Of a DNA stretch of 26,836 bases, positions 1-7,394 are shown in pieces. A program made the translations under genes and the position numbers. The number at the start of each line of letters is the position of its first letter. The first letter of the stretch is position 1. Location: contig JAFSRL010000218.1 in the NCBI GenBank assembly GCA_017446125.1, positions 1 through 26,836 of the forward strand, written 5' to 3'. Origin of the DNA: Lachnospiraceae bacterium (GTDB taxonomy: Bacteria > Bacillota > Clostridia > Lachnospirales > Lachnospiraceae). The notes below the pieces were generated by a model, which saw only the letters and a program-made list of their open reading frames with translations, had not been told where the DNA came from and did no database searches.

Positions 1-553
1 AGTTGAAGCCATACGACTGCTGGATGATGGTGACGCCGTCGTAGCGGACCGGCGCATTCACGTACACCGTTTCCTTCACCGTTTCTCCCTTGCGGTTGTC
101 CAGGATCAGGTCTGTAATATACTGTTTCGGTGAGTTGTTATCCTCATAATATTCAACATGAAAGTCCCCGATCGTCATGTCAATGGTGCCGGACCTGCCC
201 GCAAACTGAGCGACCTCGCCGACCGGAATCTCATAATAGGTCTGCCGTCCGATCAGCCAGGACAGGCAGGCACCAAACATGATGACGATCAGGCCGATGT
301 GGAGTACCGGTGACCCCCACACCGCCGGATCAAACCTTAAAGCGGACTTCTTTGCGGCCCATTCCGTACGTTTCAGGGTGCACAGCGTTAAGTTCACCGC
401 AAAAAGCGCAGCCATGATGTACATCGGGACCGAGTGGATCAGATGCACCGCTTCGAATACTGTGTCCAGCACAAAACAGATAGCCATTGCCGTCAGTAAT
501 ATGATGGTAAGTTTTATGGAGGTGAGATACCGGTATACTCTGTTGCTTTTCAT
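1..553 (-). CDS. resB: ResB-like cytochrome c biogenesis protein (partial, 3' end off window)
   Basis: I translated the minus strand directly. The protein starts MKSNRVYRYLTSIKLTIILL, and about 184 residues are visible before the window edge. It shows a short basic N-terminus, a TM segment at about residues 12-32, a second around 42-58, and a third around 80-102 (WGSPVLHIGLIVIMFGACLS). A hydrophilic part with beta-strand character follows. The SIKLTI-type first helix, the LHIGLIVIMFG helix and the following extracytoplasmic segment fit the ResB/Ccs1 family, which with CcsA/ResC carries heme across the membrane and ligates it to CxxCH apocytochromes (System II). The start lies 22 nt after the peroxidase stop; no strong ribosome-binding site is visible, and an in-frame stop upstream leaves no alternative start. 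Pairing with a multiheme peroxidase supports the call. ccsA would be expected just beyond the window edge. Family assignment is by pattern and context only. Confidence 0.8.
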   Translation of the reverse strand, partial: MKSNRVYRYLTSIKLTIILLTAMAICFVLDTVFEAVHLIHSVPMYIMAALFAVNLTLCTLKRTEWAAKKSALRFDPAVWGSPVLHIGLIVIMFGACLSWLIGRQTYYEIPVGEVAQFAGRSGTIDMTIGDFHVEYYEDNNSPKQYITDLILDNRKGETVKETVYVNAPVRYDGVTIIQQSYGFN

Positions 554-575
554 TTCTGTTACGCTTGTACTTAAC

Positions 576-2081
576 TTAATTCTCCGTGTCAGAAGCCTCC
601 GTCTTATACTCCGGATACAGGTTGTTGCTCGGATAGAAGTCGTACGTCATGTACTCGTTCTCACCTGTCTGCGCCATTAAGAACTCAACGATCTTGTTGA
701 CTTCATCATCGGTCGGGTTCGGATGATCCGTCTGATACTTGAACATCGTGCGAACCGCCTGCTGCAGGGACAGCTGTGAACCGTCATGGAAGTACGGATC
801 CGTAAGCTCGACATTCCGCAGGTTCGGAACCTTGAAGCGGTATCTGTCGTTCTCGTCTTCCGTCTGAGCAAACCGGCCGTCGTCAGCCTCGAATGCTTCA
901 TAGCCACGCTCTTCAAAGTACTGTGCCGCATCCGTTACGGTGCCTAAGAGCTCAAAGCTCTGGCCGCCCATGGACGCGCCTGTGTGACAGGTCGCGCAGT
1001 AGTACTTCTTGAAGAGGTCGTAACCCTGTGCCGCTTCTGCACTGATCGCGCCCTCATCGCCCATGAGGTACTTGTCAAACGGGCTGTTCGGGGTGATCAA
1101 CAGCTTCTCAAACTCCGCAATCGCGGCCGTAATGTTCTCCTCGGTGATCCCTGAGGAACCGAATACCTTATCAAAGCGCTGAACCATTTCAGGATCCTCT
1201 TTCAGACGCTTCACGATATCGTCCCAGGTCTCGGAGCCCATTTCGATCGGATTGGTGGGCGGGCCGGCTGCCTGTGCCTGAAGATGATCTGCACGACCAT
1301 CCCAGAACTGCAGCACGTTGAAGACAGAATTGTAAACCGTAGGTGCACTGACACCACCCAGACTTCCGGTGATGCCTCTTGCGTGCGCGGTTCCGTCTTC
1401 ACCGCCGTGAGAGAGCTGATGGCAGGATGCACACGCGAGCGTGTTGTCGCCGGAAAGTCTCGTGTCATGATAGACATCCAGACCCAGCATCGCCATATCC
1501 ATGTCGACGCCATAACCCGGCTCCGGCAGCACCATGACCGGCTCAGACACTGCCTTTTCAAGGGCAGCATCGTCCAGCTCCATGCCATATTGCTCGGCAA
1601 AAGCCTGGACCTGCGCGGTACGGCGTTCCTTGACCCATCCGAGCAGGATGCCCTGCTCTTCCGCGTTCAGAGAGGAACCCGGGTGCACCGTGGCGTAATT
1701 CGTCAGCGGCATCGAATTGTTCTTGGTTGCCTGCTCGATCTTCGACACCGAAGGTGCGTCAATCATCTCGCCCGCGTTCACCTTGTCGACGATTGTCTGC
1801 AAGTCGATGAACTTGTAGGCGTTGTCCTTGTCCTTCTCCATCATGCCTGAGACGCCGGGTAATGCTTCATACCAGGCTGTCTCCGGCTCGGAAGAATGAC
1901 AGGCGAGACATCCGTTGTTCTCGATGACCTGAACGAATCTGCCGTCGGAAGCAGACGCGGTGATTGCTCTACCGCTCATGCTCACGCCGACATACACGCC
2001 GCCCAGCACAACGACAGCAGCCAGAACGCCTAAGCCGATCTTGCCTTTACTCTTTGTGTTGGTGGTTTTTTCGTCCGCCAT
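576..2081 (-). CDS. Membrane-anchored tri-heme cytochrome c peroxidase (MauG/CcpA/YhjA-like)
   Basis: 501 aa. An N-terminal TM anchor (about 14-36) is followed by three CxxCH heme sites: CLACH 58-62, CASCH 217-221 and CATCH 362-366. The segment around 57-155 has the MPLTNY...H...L...E...W pattern of a Haem_bd-type single-heme domain. Residues about 190-470 are the di-heme bacterial cytochrome c peroxidase fold, with FWDGRADHLQAQAAGPPTNP (259-278) and PYFHDGS (429-435), the usual sites near the peroxidatic heme. This resembles E. coli YhjA, a tri-heme quinol peroxidase that reduces H2O2 outside the membrane. The start was chosen at 2081 because AAGGAGGAG precedes it at ideal spacing; the ORF stays open further upstream, but that extension crosses the promoter. 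resB follows 22 nt downstream and would mature this protein. The promoter carries a Fur/PerR-like box. c-type hemes are rare in fermentative Clostridia, so transfer is suspected. Confidence 0.92.
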   Translation of the reverse strand: MADEKTTNTKSKGKIGLGVLAAVVVLGGVYVGVSMSGRAITASASDGRFVQVIENNGCLACHSSEPETAWYEALPGVSGMMEKDKDNAYKFIDLQTIVDKVNAGEMIDAPSVSKIEQATKNNSMPLTNYATVHPGSSLNAEEQGILLGWVKERRTAQVQAFAEQYGMELDDAALEKAVSEPVMVLPEPGYGVDMDMAMLGLDVYHDTRLSGDNTLACASCHQLSHGGEDGTAHARGITGSLGGVSAPTVYNSVFNVLQFWDGRADHLQAQAAGPPTNPIEMGSETWDDIVKRLKEDPEMVQRFDKVFGSSGITEENITAAIAEFEKLLITPNSPFDKYLMGDEGAISAEAAQGYDLFKKYYCATCHTGASMGGQSFELLGTVTDAAQYFEERGYEAFEADDGRFAQTEDENDRYRFKVPNLRNVELTDPYFHDGSQLSLQQAVRTMFKYQTDHPNPTDDEVNKIVEFLMAQTGENEYMTYDFYPSNNLYPEYKTEASDTEN

Positions 2082-2122
2082 TTTCTCCTCCTTATCATAT
2101 TTGCTCCATAAAACAAATACAG

Positions 2123-2143
2123 TAATCATTTCCATTATCATTA
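2123..2143 (-). promoter_or_regulatory. Candidate Fur/PerR-type operator overlapping the -10 box
   Basis: The minus strand reads TAATGATAATGGAAATGATTA, with outer symmetry TAATNAT-N7-ATNATTA. Its left part TGATAAT matches the left half of the Fur-family 7-1-7 consensus perfectly; the right half is degenerate. The site covers the -10 hexamer, as expected for repression. Peroxide or iron control would suit a peroxidase, but which Fur-family protein binds, if any, is inference. Confidence 0.35.
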
Positions 2144-2162
2144 TTAATTTGCTAAGGGTCAA
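2134..2162 (-). promoter_or_regulatory. Promoter of the cytochrome c peroxidase-resB operon
   Basis: On the minus strand, TTGACC (2162-2157) and GATAAT (2139-2134) are separated by exactly 17 nt, five matches of six in each box. It lies about 50 nt upstream of the ATG, in an AT-rich gap, and is the only convincing sigma-A type promoter there. Confidence 0.65.
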
Positions 2163-2233
2163 TTGATAAATATGACAAATCATCTCTACTATTTTTGTAA
2201 CATATCACGTTTTATATTTTGTGCGATTTAAAC

Positions 2234-2273
2234 GCAAAAAATAAGATGCGGCCCCTGTGTCGGAGACCGCATC
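2234..2273 (-). terminator. Rho-independent terminator after hbd
   Basis: The minus strand has the perfect 7-bp stem GATGCGG/CCGCATC (2273-2267 with 2251-2245), then TTATTTTTTG. It ends the thlA-crt-hbd operon and separates it from the peroxidase promoter. Confidence 0.8.
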
Positions 2274-2304
2274 CTGTTGTTTTTGTTAATTCAGTGCCGG
2301 ATCT

Positions 2305-3180
2305 TCAGATATCCATATTCGGCACGGCCGGCTTCTGGGAATAATCGTAGAAGCCCTTGCCGGTCTTTTGTCCGAGCAGGCCCGCGCGCACCATCTTGCG
2401 CATGAACGGCGCCGGACGGTACTTGGGATCGCCAAACTCGTTGTAAAGCACTTCCATAACCGCAAGGCAGATATCCCAGCCAATCAGATCGCCCAAAGCC
2501 AGCGGTCCCATCGGGTGGTTTGCGCCCAGCTTCATCGCGTTGTCGATGCCCTCGATGCTTGCGAGGCCGTCCGCGTAGATCTGTACGCCTTCATTGACCA
2601 GCGGAATCAGGATGCGGTTCACGACAAAGCCCGCGCCTTCCTTCACTTCCACGGGGGTCTTGCCCATGTCGGAAGAAATCTTGACGACCTTCTCGACGAC
2701 ATCCTTCGGGGTGTTGAGGCCCGCGATAACCTCGATGAGCTTCATGACGGGTGCCGGATTGAAGAAGTGCATGCCCACGACCGGGTGCTTTAACCCTGCG
2801 CCGATCTCCGTGATGGACAGAGAGGACGTGTTGGACGCGTAGATGCAGTTCTCATTCTTGACGATGTTTTCCTGCAGGTCCTTGAAGGTCTCCTTCTTTA
2901 AATCCATGCGTTCCAATGCCGCCTCAACCACGAGGTCGGGATCGGTTGCGATGGCGTTTAAGCCGGTCTCAATCTTTGCTAAGATCGCGTCACAGGCTTC
3001 CTGCGTCATCTTCTCCTTCGAGACGAGGCGCTCCAAGCCCTTCTGGATCTTGCTCTTGCCGCCGTCAGCAAACTCCTGCTTGATGTCGCACAGATAGACG
3101 TGATCGACGAAATCCGCCTGCGCAAATGCCTGCGCGATGCCGCTTCCCATGGTACCTGCACCGATAACTGCTACTTTCAT
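2305..3180 (-). CDS. hbd: 3-hydroxybutyryl-CoA dehydrogenase
   Basis: 291 aa, the usual length. It interconverts acetoacetyl-CoA and 3-hydroxybutyryl-CoA with NAD(P)H in the cytoplasm, step two of butyryl-CoA synthesis. The N-terminal Rossmann motif GAGTMGSG (7-14) binds the nucleotide. SNTSSLSI (116-123) and the catalytic His in GMHFFNPAP (H138) are intact, and the C-terminal helical dimerisation domain is complete (GPLALGDLIGWD, TGKGFYDYS). The start at 3180 is set by a GAAGGGAGAG ribosome-binding site; a nine-residue upstream extension has no such site. It is the last gene of thlA-crt-hbd, 49 nt after crt, with a terminator downstream. No bcd or etfBA gene lies nearby, unlike the classical clostridial bcs cluster. 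Confidence 0.96.
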   Translation of the reverse strand: MKVAVIGAGTMGSGIAQAFAQADFVDHVYLCDIKQEFADGGKSKIQKGLERLVSKEKMTQEACDAILAKIETGLNAIATDPDLVVEAALERMDLKKETFKDLQENIVKNENCIYASNTSSLSITEIGAGLKHPVVGMHFFNPAPVMKLIEVIAGLNTPKDVVEKVVKISSDMGKTPVEVKEGAGFVVNRILIPLVNEGVQIYADGLASIEGIDNAMKLGANHPMGPLALGDLIGWDICLAVMEVLYNEFGDPKYRPAPFMRKMVRAGLLGQKTGKGFYDYSQKPAVPNMDI

Positions 3181-3209
3181 AGTATTTCTCTCCCTTCTTA
3201 TAAGCACTT

Positions 3210-3230
3210 AGCGATTGTTTTCTGATCGCT
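3210..3230 (-). other. Small intercistronic hairpin between crt and hbd
   Basis: AGCGAT (3210-3215) and ATCGCT (3225-3230) form a 6-bp stem with a 9-nt loop, overlapping the crt stop codon. There is no U-tract, so it is more likely an RNA processing or stability element than a terminator. Confidence 0.4.
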
Positions 3231-4009
3231 TATGAATTGGTAAAGTTCTTCTCCTTCCTCTTCTCAAGGAACGCGCTCATGCCCTCTCTCTGGTCGTTCG
3301 TCTCGATGCACTCCTCGCCGAAGACCTTCGCCTCAAACATGATTGCCTCGTCCATATCCATCTCAAGTCCTTCGTTGATGAGCTTCTTGCAAGCCCGGAC
3401 CGCGATGGGAGCGTTTCCTGCAATCGTGCCCGCGAGCTTCTCGACGGTCGCCATGAGGTCCGCAAGCGGCACCACCTGATTGACCAAGCCCACACGAAAC
3501 GCCTCGTCCGCCTTGATGTTGCGGCCCGTGTAGATGAGCTGCTTCGCCATGCCGGGTCCAATCAGGCGCGCAAGTCTCTGTGTCCCGCCAAAGCCCGGTG
3601 TAATGCCAAGACCCACTTCGGGCTGGCCGAAGACTGCCGTGTCCGCGCAAATGCGGAAATCGCACGCCATGGACAGCTCGCAGCCGCCACCCAATGCGAA
3701 TCCGTTGATTGCCGCGATGACCGGAACGGGCAGGGTCTCTAACTTCCGGAAGACCTTGTTCCCCTTTTCGCCGAAGGCGACACCCTCCGCATGCGTTAAG
3801 TTGCTCATCTCGCCGATGTCCGCGCCCGCGACAAAGCTCTTCTCGCCCGCGCCCGTGACGATGACGCAGCGCACGGAATTCAAATCGATTCCGTCGATGA
3901 CGCCGTTCAATTCGTCAAGGACCGCGGAGTTCAACGCGTTGAGCGCTTCGGGCCGGTTGATCGTGATGATGGCATAACCGCCTTTGACTTCGTACTCCAC
4001 TAATGCCAT
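3230..4009 (-). CDS. crt: Enoyl-CoA hydratase / crotonase (3-hydroxybutyryl-CoA dehydratase)
   Basis: 259 aa, full family length. It dehydrates 3-hydroxybutyryl-CoA to crotonyl-CoA. The crotonase signature is intact: FVAGADIGEM (59-68) and NGFALGGGCELSMACD (102-117) form the oxyanion hole. The two acid-base glutamates are present, E111 in GGGCELSM and E131 in FGQPEVGLG, followed by TPGFGGTQRL. The start ATG at 4009 follows TAGGAGGTAG at good spacing. It lies between thlA (92 nt upstream) and hbd (49 nt downstream), which makes short-chain 3-hydroxybutyryl-CoA the likely substrate. Paralogues of this fold catalyse other reactions, but both glutamates and the operon argue for true crotonase. 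Confidence 0.95.
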   Translation of the reverse strand: MALVEYEVKGGYAIITINRPEALNALNSAVLDELNGVIDGIDLNSVRCVIVTGAGEKSFVAGADIGEMSNLTHAEGVAFGEKGNKVFRKLETLPVPVIAAINGFALGGGCELSMACDFRICADTAVFGQPEVGLGITPGFGGTQRLARLIGPGMAKQLIYTGRNIKADEAFRVGLVNQVVPLADLMATVEKLAGTIAGNAPIAVRACKKLINEGLEMDMDEAIMFEAKVFGEECIETNDQREGMSAFLEKRKEKNFTNS

Positions 4010-4057
4010 GATTCTACCTCCTATAATGATAATTTTTTAACAAATAAGGATGATACA

Positions 4058-4089
4058 ACAGGGTTACACCGGAACCGATGTAACCCTGT
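4058..4089 (-). other. Strong intercistronic hairpin between thlA and crt
   Basis: A perfect inverted repeat ACAGGGTTACA/TGTAACCCTGT (4058-4068 with 4079-4089) encloses a 10-nt loop in the thlA-crt gap. On the minus strand the sequence after it is TTGTATCATCC, not a U-run, so complete termination is unlikely. Partial termination, mRNA processing or protection of the thlA 3' end are possible. Confidence 0.6.
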
Positions 4090-4101
4090 AATGTGTACAT
4101 A

Positions 4102-5280
4102 TTATTCGCGTTCGACGATTAAGGAGCAGCCCATGCCGCCGCCGATGCACAGCGTCGCAAGACCGCGCTTGACGTCTCTCTTCTCCATCTCATGTAAGAG
4201 GGTGACGAGGATACGGCAGCCGGATGCACCCACCGGGTGTCCCAAAGCAATCGCGCCGCCGTTCACGTTTAACTTCGCGGTGTCAAAGCCTAAGTCCTTA
4301 CCGACCGCTAAGCTCTGTGCCGCAAACGCTTCGTTTGCTTCGTACAGGTCGATGTCCTCAATCTTTAAGCCGGTTCTCTCCAAGAGGCGCTTGGTCGAAG
4401 CGATCGGGCCCACACCCATAATCTTGGGATCGACGCCGCCCAGGCAGCCGCCCACCCAGGTTGCCATGGGCTTCACGCCCAGTTCCTTTGCTTTCTCTTC
4501 GCTCATGACAACGATTGCCGCAGCACCGTCGTTGATGCCGGAAGCGTTCGCCGCTGTCGTGACGCCGCCCTCGTTGATGGAACGCATGCCGGAAATGGAA
4601 TCGATGGTCACGCCTGCGCGCGGGAACTCATCCTTATCAAAGGACTTGGTTTCCTTCTTGACCTTGATTTCGACCGGAACGATTTCTTCCTTGAAGCGGT
4701 CCGCCTTCTGCGCGGCTTCCGCTTTGTTCTGGGAGCTGACTGCGAACTCGTCGCACATTTCTCTGGTGAGCTTCCACTCTTCCGCGACATTGTCCGCGGT
4801 CTTGATCATGTGATAATCATTGTAAACATCCCCCAGCGCGTCCTTGAACAGGGTGTCGATCAACTTGCCGTGGTTCATGCGATAACCGTAACGTGCTTTC
4901 TCAAGCGCGAAGGGCGCCATCGACATGTTTTCCATGCCGCCCGCGACCATGATGTCCGCGCCGCCCGCGATGATTTTTTCCGCAGCCATGTTGACCGCGT
5001 TCAGACCGGAGCCGCACACCACGTTGATGGTCTGTGCCGGGACGGTGACAGGAAGACCTGCCTTAAGGGAAGCCTGACGACCCACGTTCTGGCCCTGGCT
5101 TGCCTGGATGACGCAGCCCATTAAGACCTCGTCAACCTGCTCCGGCTTCACGCCCGCGCGTTCCAAAGCCGCCTTGATGACGACCGCGCCCAGTTCCGGG
5201 GCGGGAACGTTCGAAAGCGAACCCCCAAAGCTTCCGATTGCTGTTCTGCATGCACCTGCTAAAACTACCTTCTTTGACAT
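4102..5280 (-). CDS. thlA: Acetyl-CoA C-acetyltransferase (biosynthetic thiolase)
   Basis: 392 aa. It condenses two acetyl-CoA to acetoacetyl-CoA, the entry step of the butyrate pathway. The three thiolase active-site residues are present at the positions known from the Zoogloea enzyme: nucleophilic C89 in NVVCGSGLNAV, H348 in GGAIALGHPVGASG and C378 in LCIGGGMGCS. The start ATG at 5280 follows CTGGAGGTAAGCA. It is first of thlA-crt-hbd and lies about 100 nt after hpf. I saw no convincing promoter or Rex operator in that gap; it does hold the direct repeat TGTACCA-N9-TGTACCA, which could be an operator. The call is firm; the catabolic direction cannot be excluded. Confidence 0.97.
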   Translation of the reverse strand: MSKKVVLAGACRTAIGSFGGSLSNVPAPELGAVVIKAALERAGVKPEQVDEVLMGCVIQASQGQNVGRQASLKAGLPVTVPAQTINVVCGSGLNAVNMAAEKIIAGGADIMVAGGMENMSMAPFALEKARYGYRMNHGKLIDTLFKDALGDVYNDYHMIKTADNVAEEWKLTREMCDEFAVSSQNKAEAAQKADRFKEEIVPVEIKVKKETKSFDKDEFPRAGVTIDSISGMRSINEGGVTTAANASGINDGAAAIVVMSEEKAKELGVKPMATWVGGCLGGVDPKIMGVGPIASTKRLLERTGLKIEDIDLYEANEAFAAQSLAVGKDLGFDTAKLNVNGGAIALGHPVGASGCRILVTLLHEMEKRDVKRGLATLCIGGGMGCSLIVERE

Positions 5281-5383
5281 TGCTTACCTCCAGTTTCTTA
5301 TTAGAATGTTAGTGGTACAAAAACAATGGTACACGATTTCATGTGCAAAGTCTACCAGTTTCGTCAACTTTTCCCAAAAAAGT

Positions 5384-5914
5384 TTACTCCTCCGGCTCGA
5401 TGATGCCGTAGCTGGATCCCTTGCGCTTGTAGACCACGTTTGTCTCGTTCGTCTCCGCATTGACGAAGACGAAGAAGTCGTGGCCCAACAGTTCCATCTG
5501 GACGCAGGCATCTTCCGGATACATGGGCTTGATGTCGAAGCGCTTGACGCGTTCAATCTTGACGCTCTCCTCTTCGAGGTAGTCGTTCTCGATGTATTCC
5601 TTTTTGAAGTTGCTGACATCCGCCTGCTTCTTGTCGACAAGCTTGTTCTTGTATTTCTTTAACTGGCGTTCAATGATTTCTTCGACGAGATCGATTGATA
5701 CGTACATATCGCTCGAGGTCTGTTCTGCACGGATGATCTTGCCCTTGACGGGGATGGTGACTTCGATCTTGTGACGGTCCTTGTCGACCTTCATGGTCAC
5801 ATTGACGTTGGTGTCCGGCGTGAAGTATTTTTCCAGCTTCCCGATCTTCTCCTCGACCGCAGCCTTCAACCCTGCCGTGACGTCAATATTCTTTCCCACA
5901 ATTGTGAATTTCAT
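5384..5914 (-). CDS. hpf: Long-form ribosome hibernation promoting factor
   Basis: 176 aa, the long HPF type of Firmicutes, which joins 70S ribosomes into inactive 100S dimers in stationary phase or stress. The N-terminal domain (about 1-100) begins MKFTIVGKNIDVT and carries the beta-alpha ribosome-binding fold (VEEKIGKLEKYF). A charged linker follows. The C-terminal dimerisation domain (about 120-176) reads KRFDIKPMYPEDACVQMELL and HDFFVFVNAETNETNVVYKR. A TTG two codons upstream is possible, but the GGAGGG site is 10 nt from the ATG and too close to the TTG. A compact extended -10 promoter lies about 55 nt upstream. Confidence 0.95.
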   Translation of the reverse strand: MKFTIVGKNIDVTAGLKAAVEEKIGKLEKYFTPDTNVNVTMKVDKDRHKIEVTIPVKGKIIRAEQTSSDMYVSIDLVEEIIERQLKKYKNKLVDKKQADVSNFKKEYIENDYLEEESVKIERVKRFDIKPMYPEDACVQMELLGHDFFVFVNAETNETNVVYKRKGSSYGIIEPEE

Positions 5915-5959
5915 AAGCAAATACCCTCCAATTCGACTTTTGATATGACAGAAAGCGCC

Positions 5960-5982
5960 GTGCTATTAGTATAACACTTCTT
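5960..5982 (-). promoter_or_regulatory. Extended -10 promoter of hpf
   Basis: The minus strand reads AAGAAGTGTTATACTAATAG, containing TGTTATACT, an extended -10 (hexamer 5973-5968). There is no recognisable -35. The same block, with few changes, precedes hpt. Confidence 0.5.
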
Positions 5983-6018
5983 AACAGCAAATGGAAGTGT
6001 TGAATCCATCAACACTCC
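5973..6018 (-). other. Two mutually exclusive hairpins between the NlpC gene and hpf
   Basis: AACACTTC (5973-5980) pairs with GAAGTGTT (5994-6001), but the same GAAGTGTTGA can instead pair with TCAACACTCC (6009-6018). Neither stem is followed by a clear U-run in either direction. The distal one may end the NlpC/P60 transcript; the proximal one overlaps the hpf promoter. Confidence 0.4.
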
Positions 6019-6055
6019 CATTCCCCACACAACAATATTTAGAGAAAGTCGTCAT

Positions 6056-7336
6056 TTAGAAAATACGGCGCACCGCCAAAGGCGTACGATAGCTTGCGTT
6101 TGAAATGATGATGCCGGTCTTCGAGGTCGACGCATGCACAATCTGGCCGTTGCCGATGTAAAGACCGACGTGACCGGAGTAGCATACGAGGTCGCCCGGC
6201 TGCGCGTTCGCAAGGCCGTCCACCGCCGCGCCCACATGACGGTCCGCTGCGGAGGAGTGCGGTAAGCTCACACCGAAGTTCGCGTACACGCTCATGACAA
6301 AGCCGGAGCAGTCCGCACCGTTCGTTAATGAGGTGCCGCCGTATACGTAGGGGTTCCCCACGAACTGTACCGCGTAATCCGCAACCGCCTGTCCGATGGA
6401 CGAGGACTGTGTGGTATAGCTTTCCGCGGAATTATAGGTCTTCGAAGAACCGCTTGCCTTGGTCTTCGAGGTATTCTTCTGTTGCGCCTTTCTTGCGGCT
6501 TCCTGTGCGGCGCGTTCCTTTGCAAGACGCGCTTCTTCTTCCGCCTTGGACTCCGCTTTCACAAATTCCGTGGAAAGGATGACGTAATCCGTCGAGACAT
6601 AGCCGAAGCCTTCTTCGATGTCGACCTTGACCCAGCCGTCAAGCTCTTCCGTGACAACGAGCTGGTCCTCGATGGGCACAAGGCCTAAGACCTCCGCTTC
6701 CATGGAAGGCTCCAAGCGGACCTTCAAGGTCGTCGTGTTGACGGTCGCGATGCGCGTTCCCACCTCGCGTGCAAGGTCAATCGCCTCGTCGCCGGTCACA
6801 CAGAACTCCGCTTTCACGTAGCCCGTGCACTTGCCGGATTCAATCTTGTACCAGCCGTTCTCCTCACCAAGGTAAGTACCGACGGACTTGTCATATAACT
6901 TACCGACGATTTCACCCTCTTCCGAAGGGATATCGCGGACATTCACATAATCGTTGACGCGGGCGATGACTAAGGAAGAGAACACCTCGTCTTCCGCCTT
7001 GCGCGCCGCTTCTTCCGGGCTCAACTCCTCGACGGGCTCCGGGGGAAGCTCGACGACATCTGAGACCAGACCGCTGACGGGCTCCGTTTCCGTGATTTCG
7101 ACTTCTTCCGGATGCGCGCTCTCGTCAAAGCTTGCGCCGATGGATGCCTTGACCTCGTCAGAATGCATTAAATCAGAGAGCGAAACCTGCTTGGGGGCAA
7201 GCGCGTAGCTCACACCGGCACTGGGTAAGACGCTCGTGATGTTCATTTCGTTCGCACCTGCAGAAAAAGCGCCGGCGGCCAAAGCCATCGTCGCGACTGT
7301 CAGGACTGTGATCAGTTTCTTCTCTTTGTTAAGCAA
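6056..7336 (-). CDS. Secreted SH3b-NlpC/P60 peptidoglycan endopeptidase
   Basis: 426 aa from a TTG start. The order is signal peptide MLNKEKKLITVLTVATMALA (cleavage near 28), an acidic proline-rich spacer (about 70-115), two bacterial SH3 domains (about 122-180 and 195-255), an Ala/Glu/Lys-rich probable coiled coil (about 260-290), and an NlpC/P60 domain (about 315-426). Catalytic C343 is in GADCSGF, H389 in SGHVGLYIG and H401 in QIVHAS. Such enzymes cut D-Glu-diamino acid bonds in wall peptides during growth or separation. The TTG was chosen because AAAGGA sits 9 nt upstream and because the strong promoter at 7395-7423 lies inside the longer open frame, so earlier starts would not be transcribed. 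A WalR-type box lies in the leader. Confidence 0.93.
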   Translation of the reverse strand: MLNKEKKLITVLTVATMALAAGAFSAGANEMNITSVLPSAGVSYALAPKQVSLSDLMHSDEVKASIGASFDESAHPEEVEITETEPVSGLVSDVVELPPEPVEELSPEEAARKAEDEVFSSLVIARVNDYVNVRDIPSEEGEIVGKLYDKSVGTYLGEENGWYKIESGKCTGYVKAEFCVTGDEAIDLAREVGTRIATVNTTTLKVRLEPSMEAEVLGLVPIEDQLVVTEELDGWVKVDIEEGFGYVSTDYVILSTEFVKAESKAEEEARLAKERAAQEAARKAQQKNTSKTKASGSSKTYNSAESYTTQSSSIGQAVADYAVQFVGNPYVYGGTSLTNGADCSGFVMSVYANFGVSLPHSSAADRHVGAAVDGLANAQPGDLVCYSGHVGLYIGNGQIVHASTSKTGIIISNASYRTPLAVRRIF

Positions 7337-7366
7337 ACGTGTCGTTCCTTTCGAGTTTGTTGCATT

Positions 7367-7383
7367 TGTTACGAATTTGTTAC
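7367..7383 (+). promoter_or_regulatory. Perfect WalR-type box in the leader of the NlpC/P60 gene
   Basis: The plus strand reads TGTTACGAATTTGTTAC, an exact TGTWAH-N5-TGTWAH, the consensus for the WalR/YycF response regulator that controls wall hydrolases in Firmicutes. A third related hexamer, TGTTGC, lies at 7358-7363. The box starts just after the predicted transcription start, a location typical of repression. Confidence 0.55.
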
Positions 7384-7394
7384 AACCCTTTAAC

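Noticed and set aside
2082..2183. 34-residue N-terminal extension of the cytochrome c peroxidase
   Set aside because: The extension overlaps the promoter and has no ribosome-binding site, whereas AAGGAGGAG precedes the ATG at 2081.
5281..5383. Rex operator before thlA
   Set aside because: Rex often controls these genes, but no TTGTTAA-N4-TTAACAA-like site is present in the gap.
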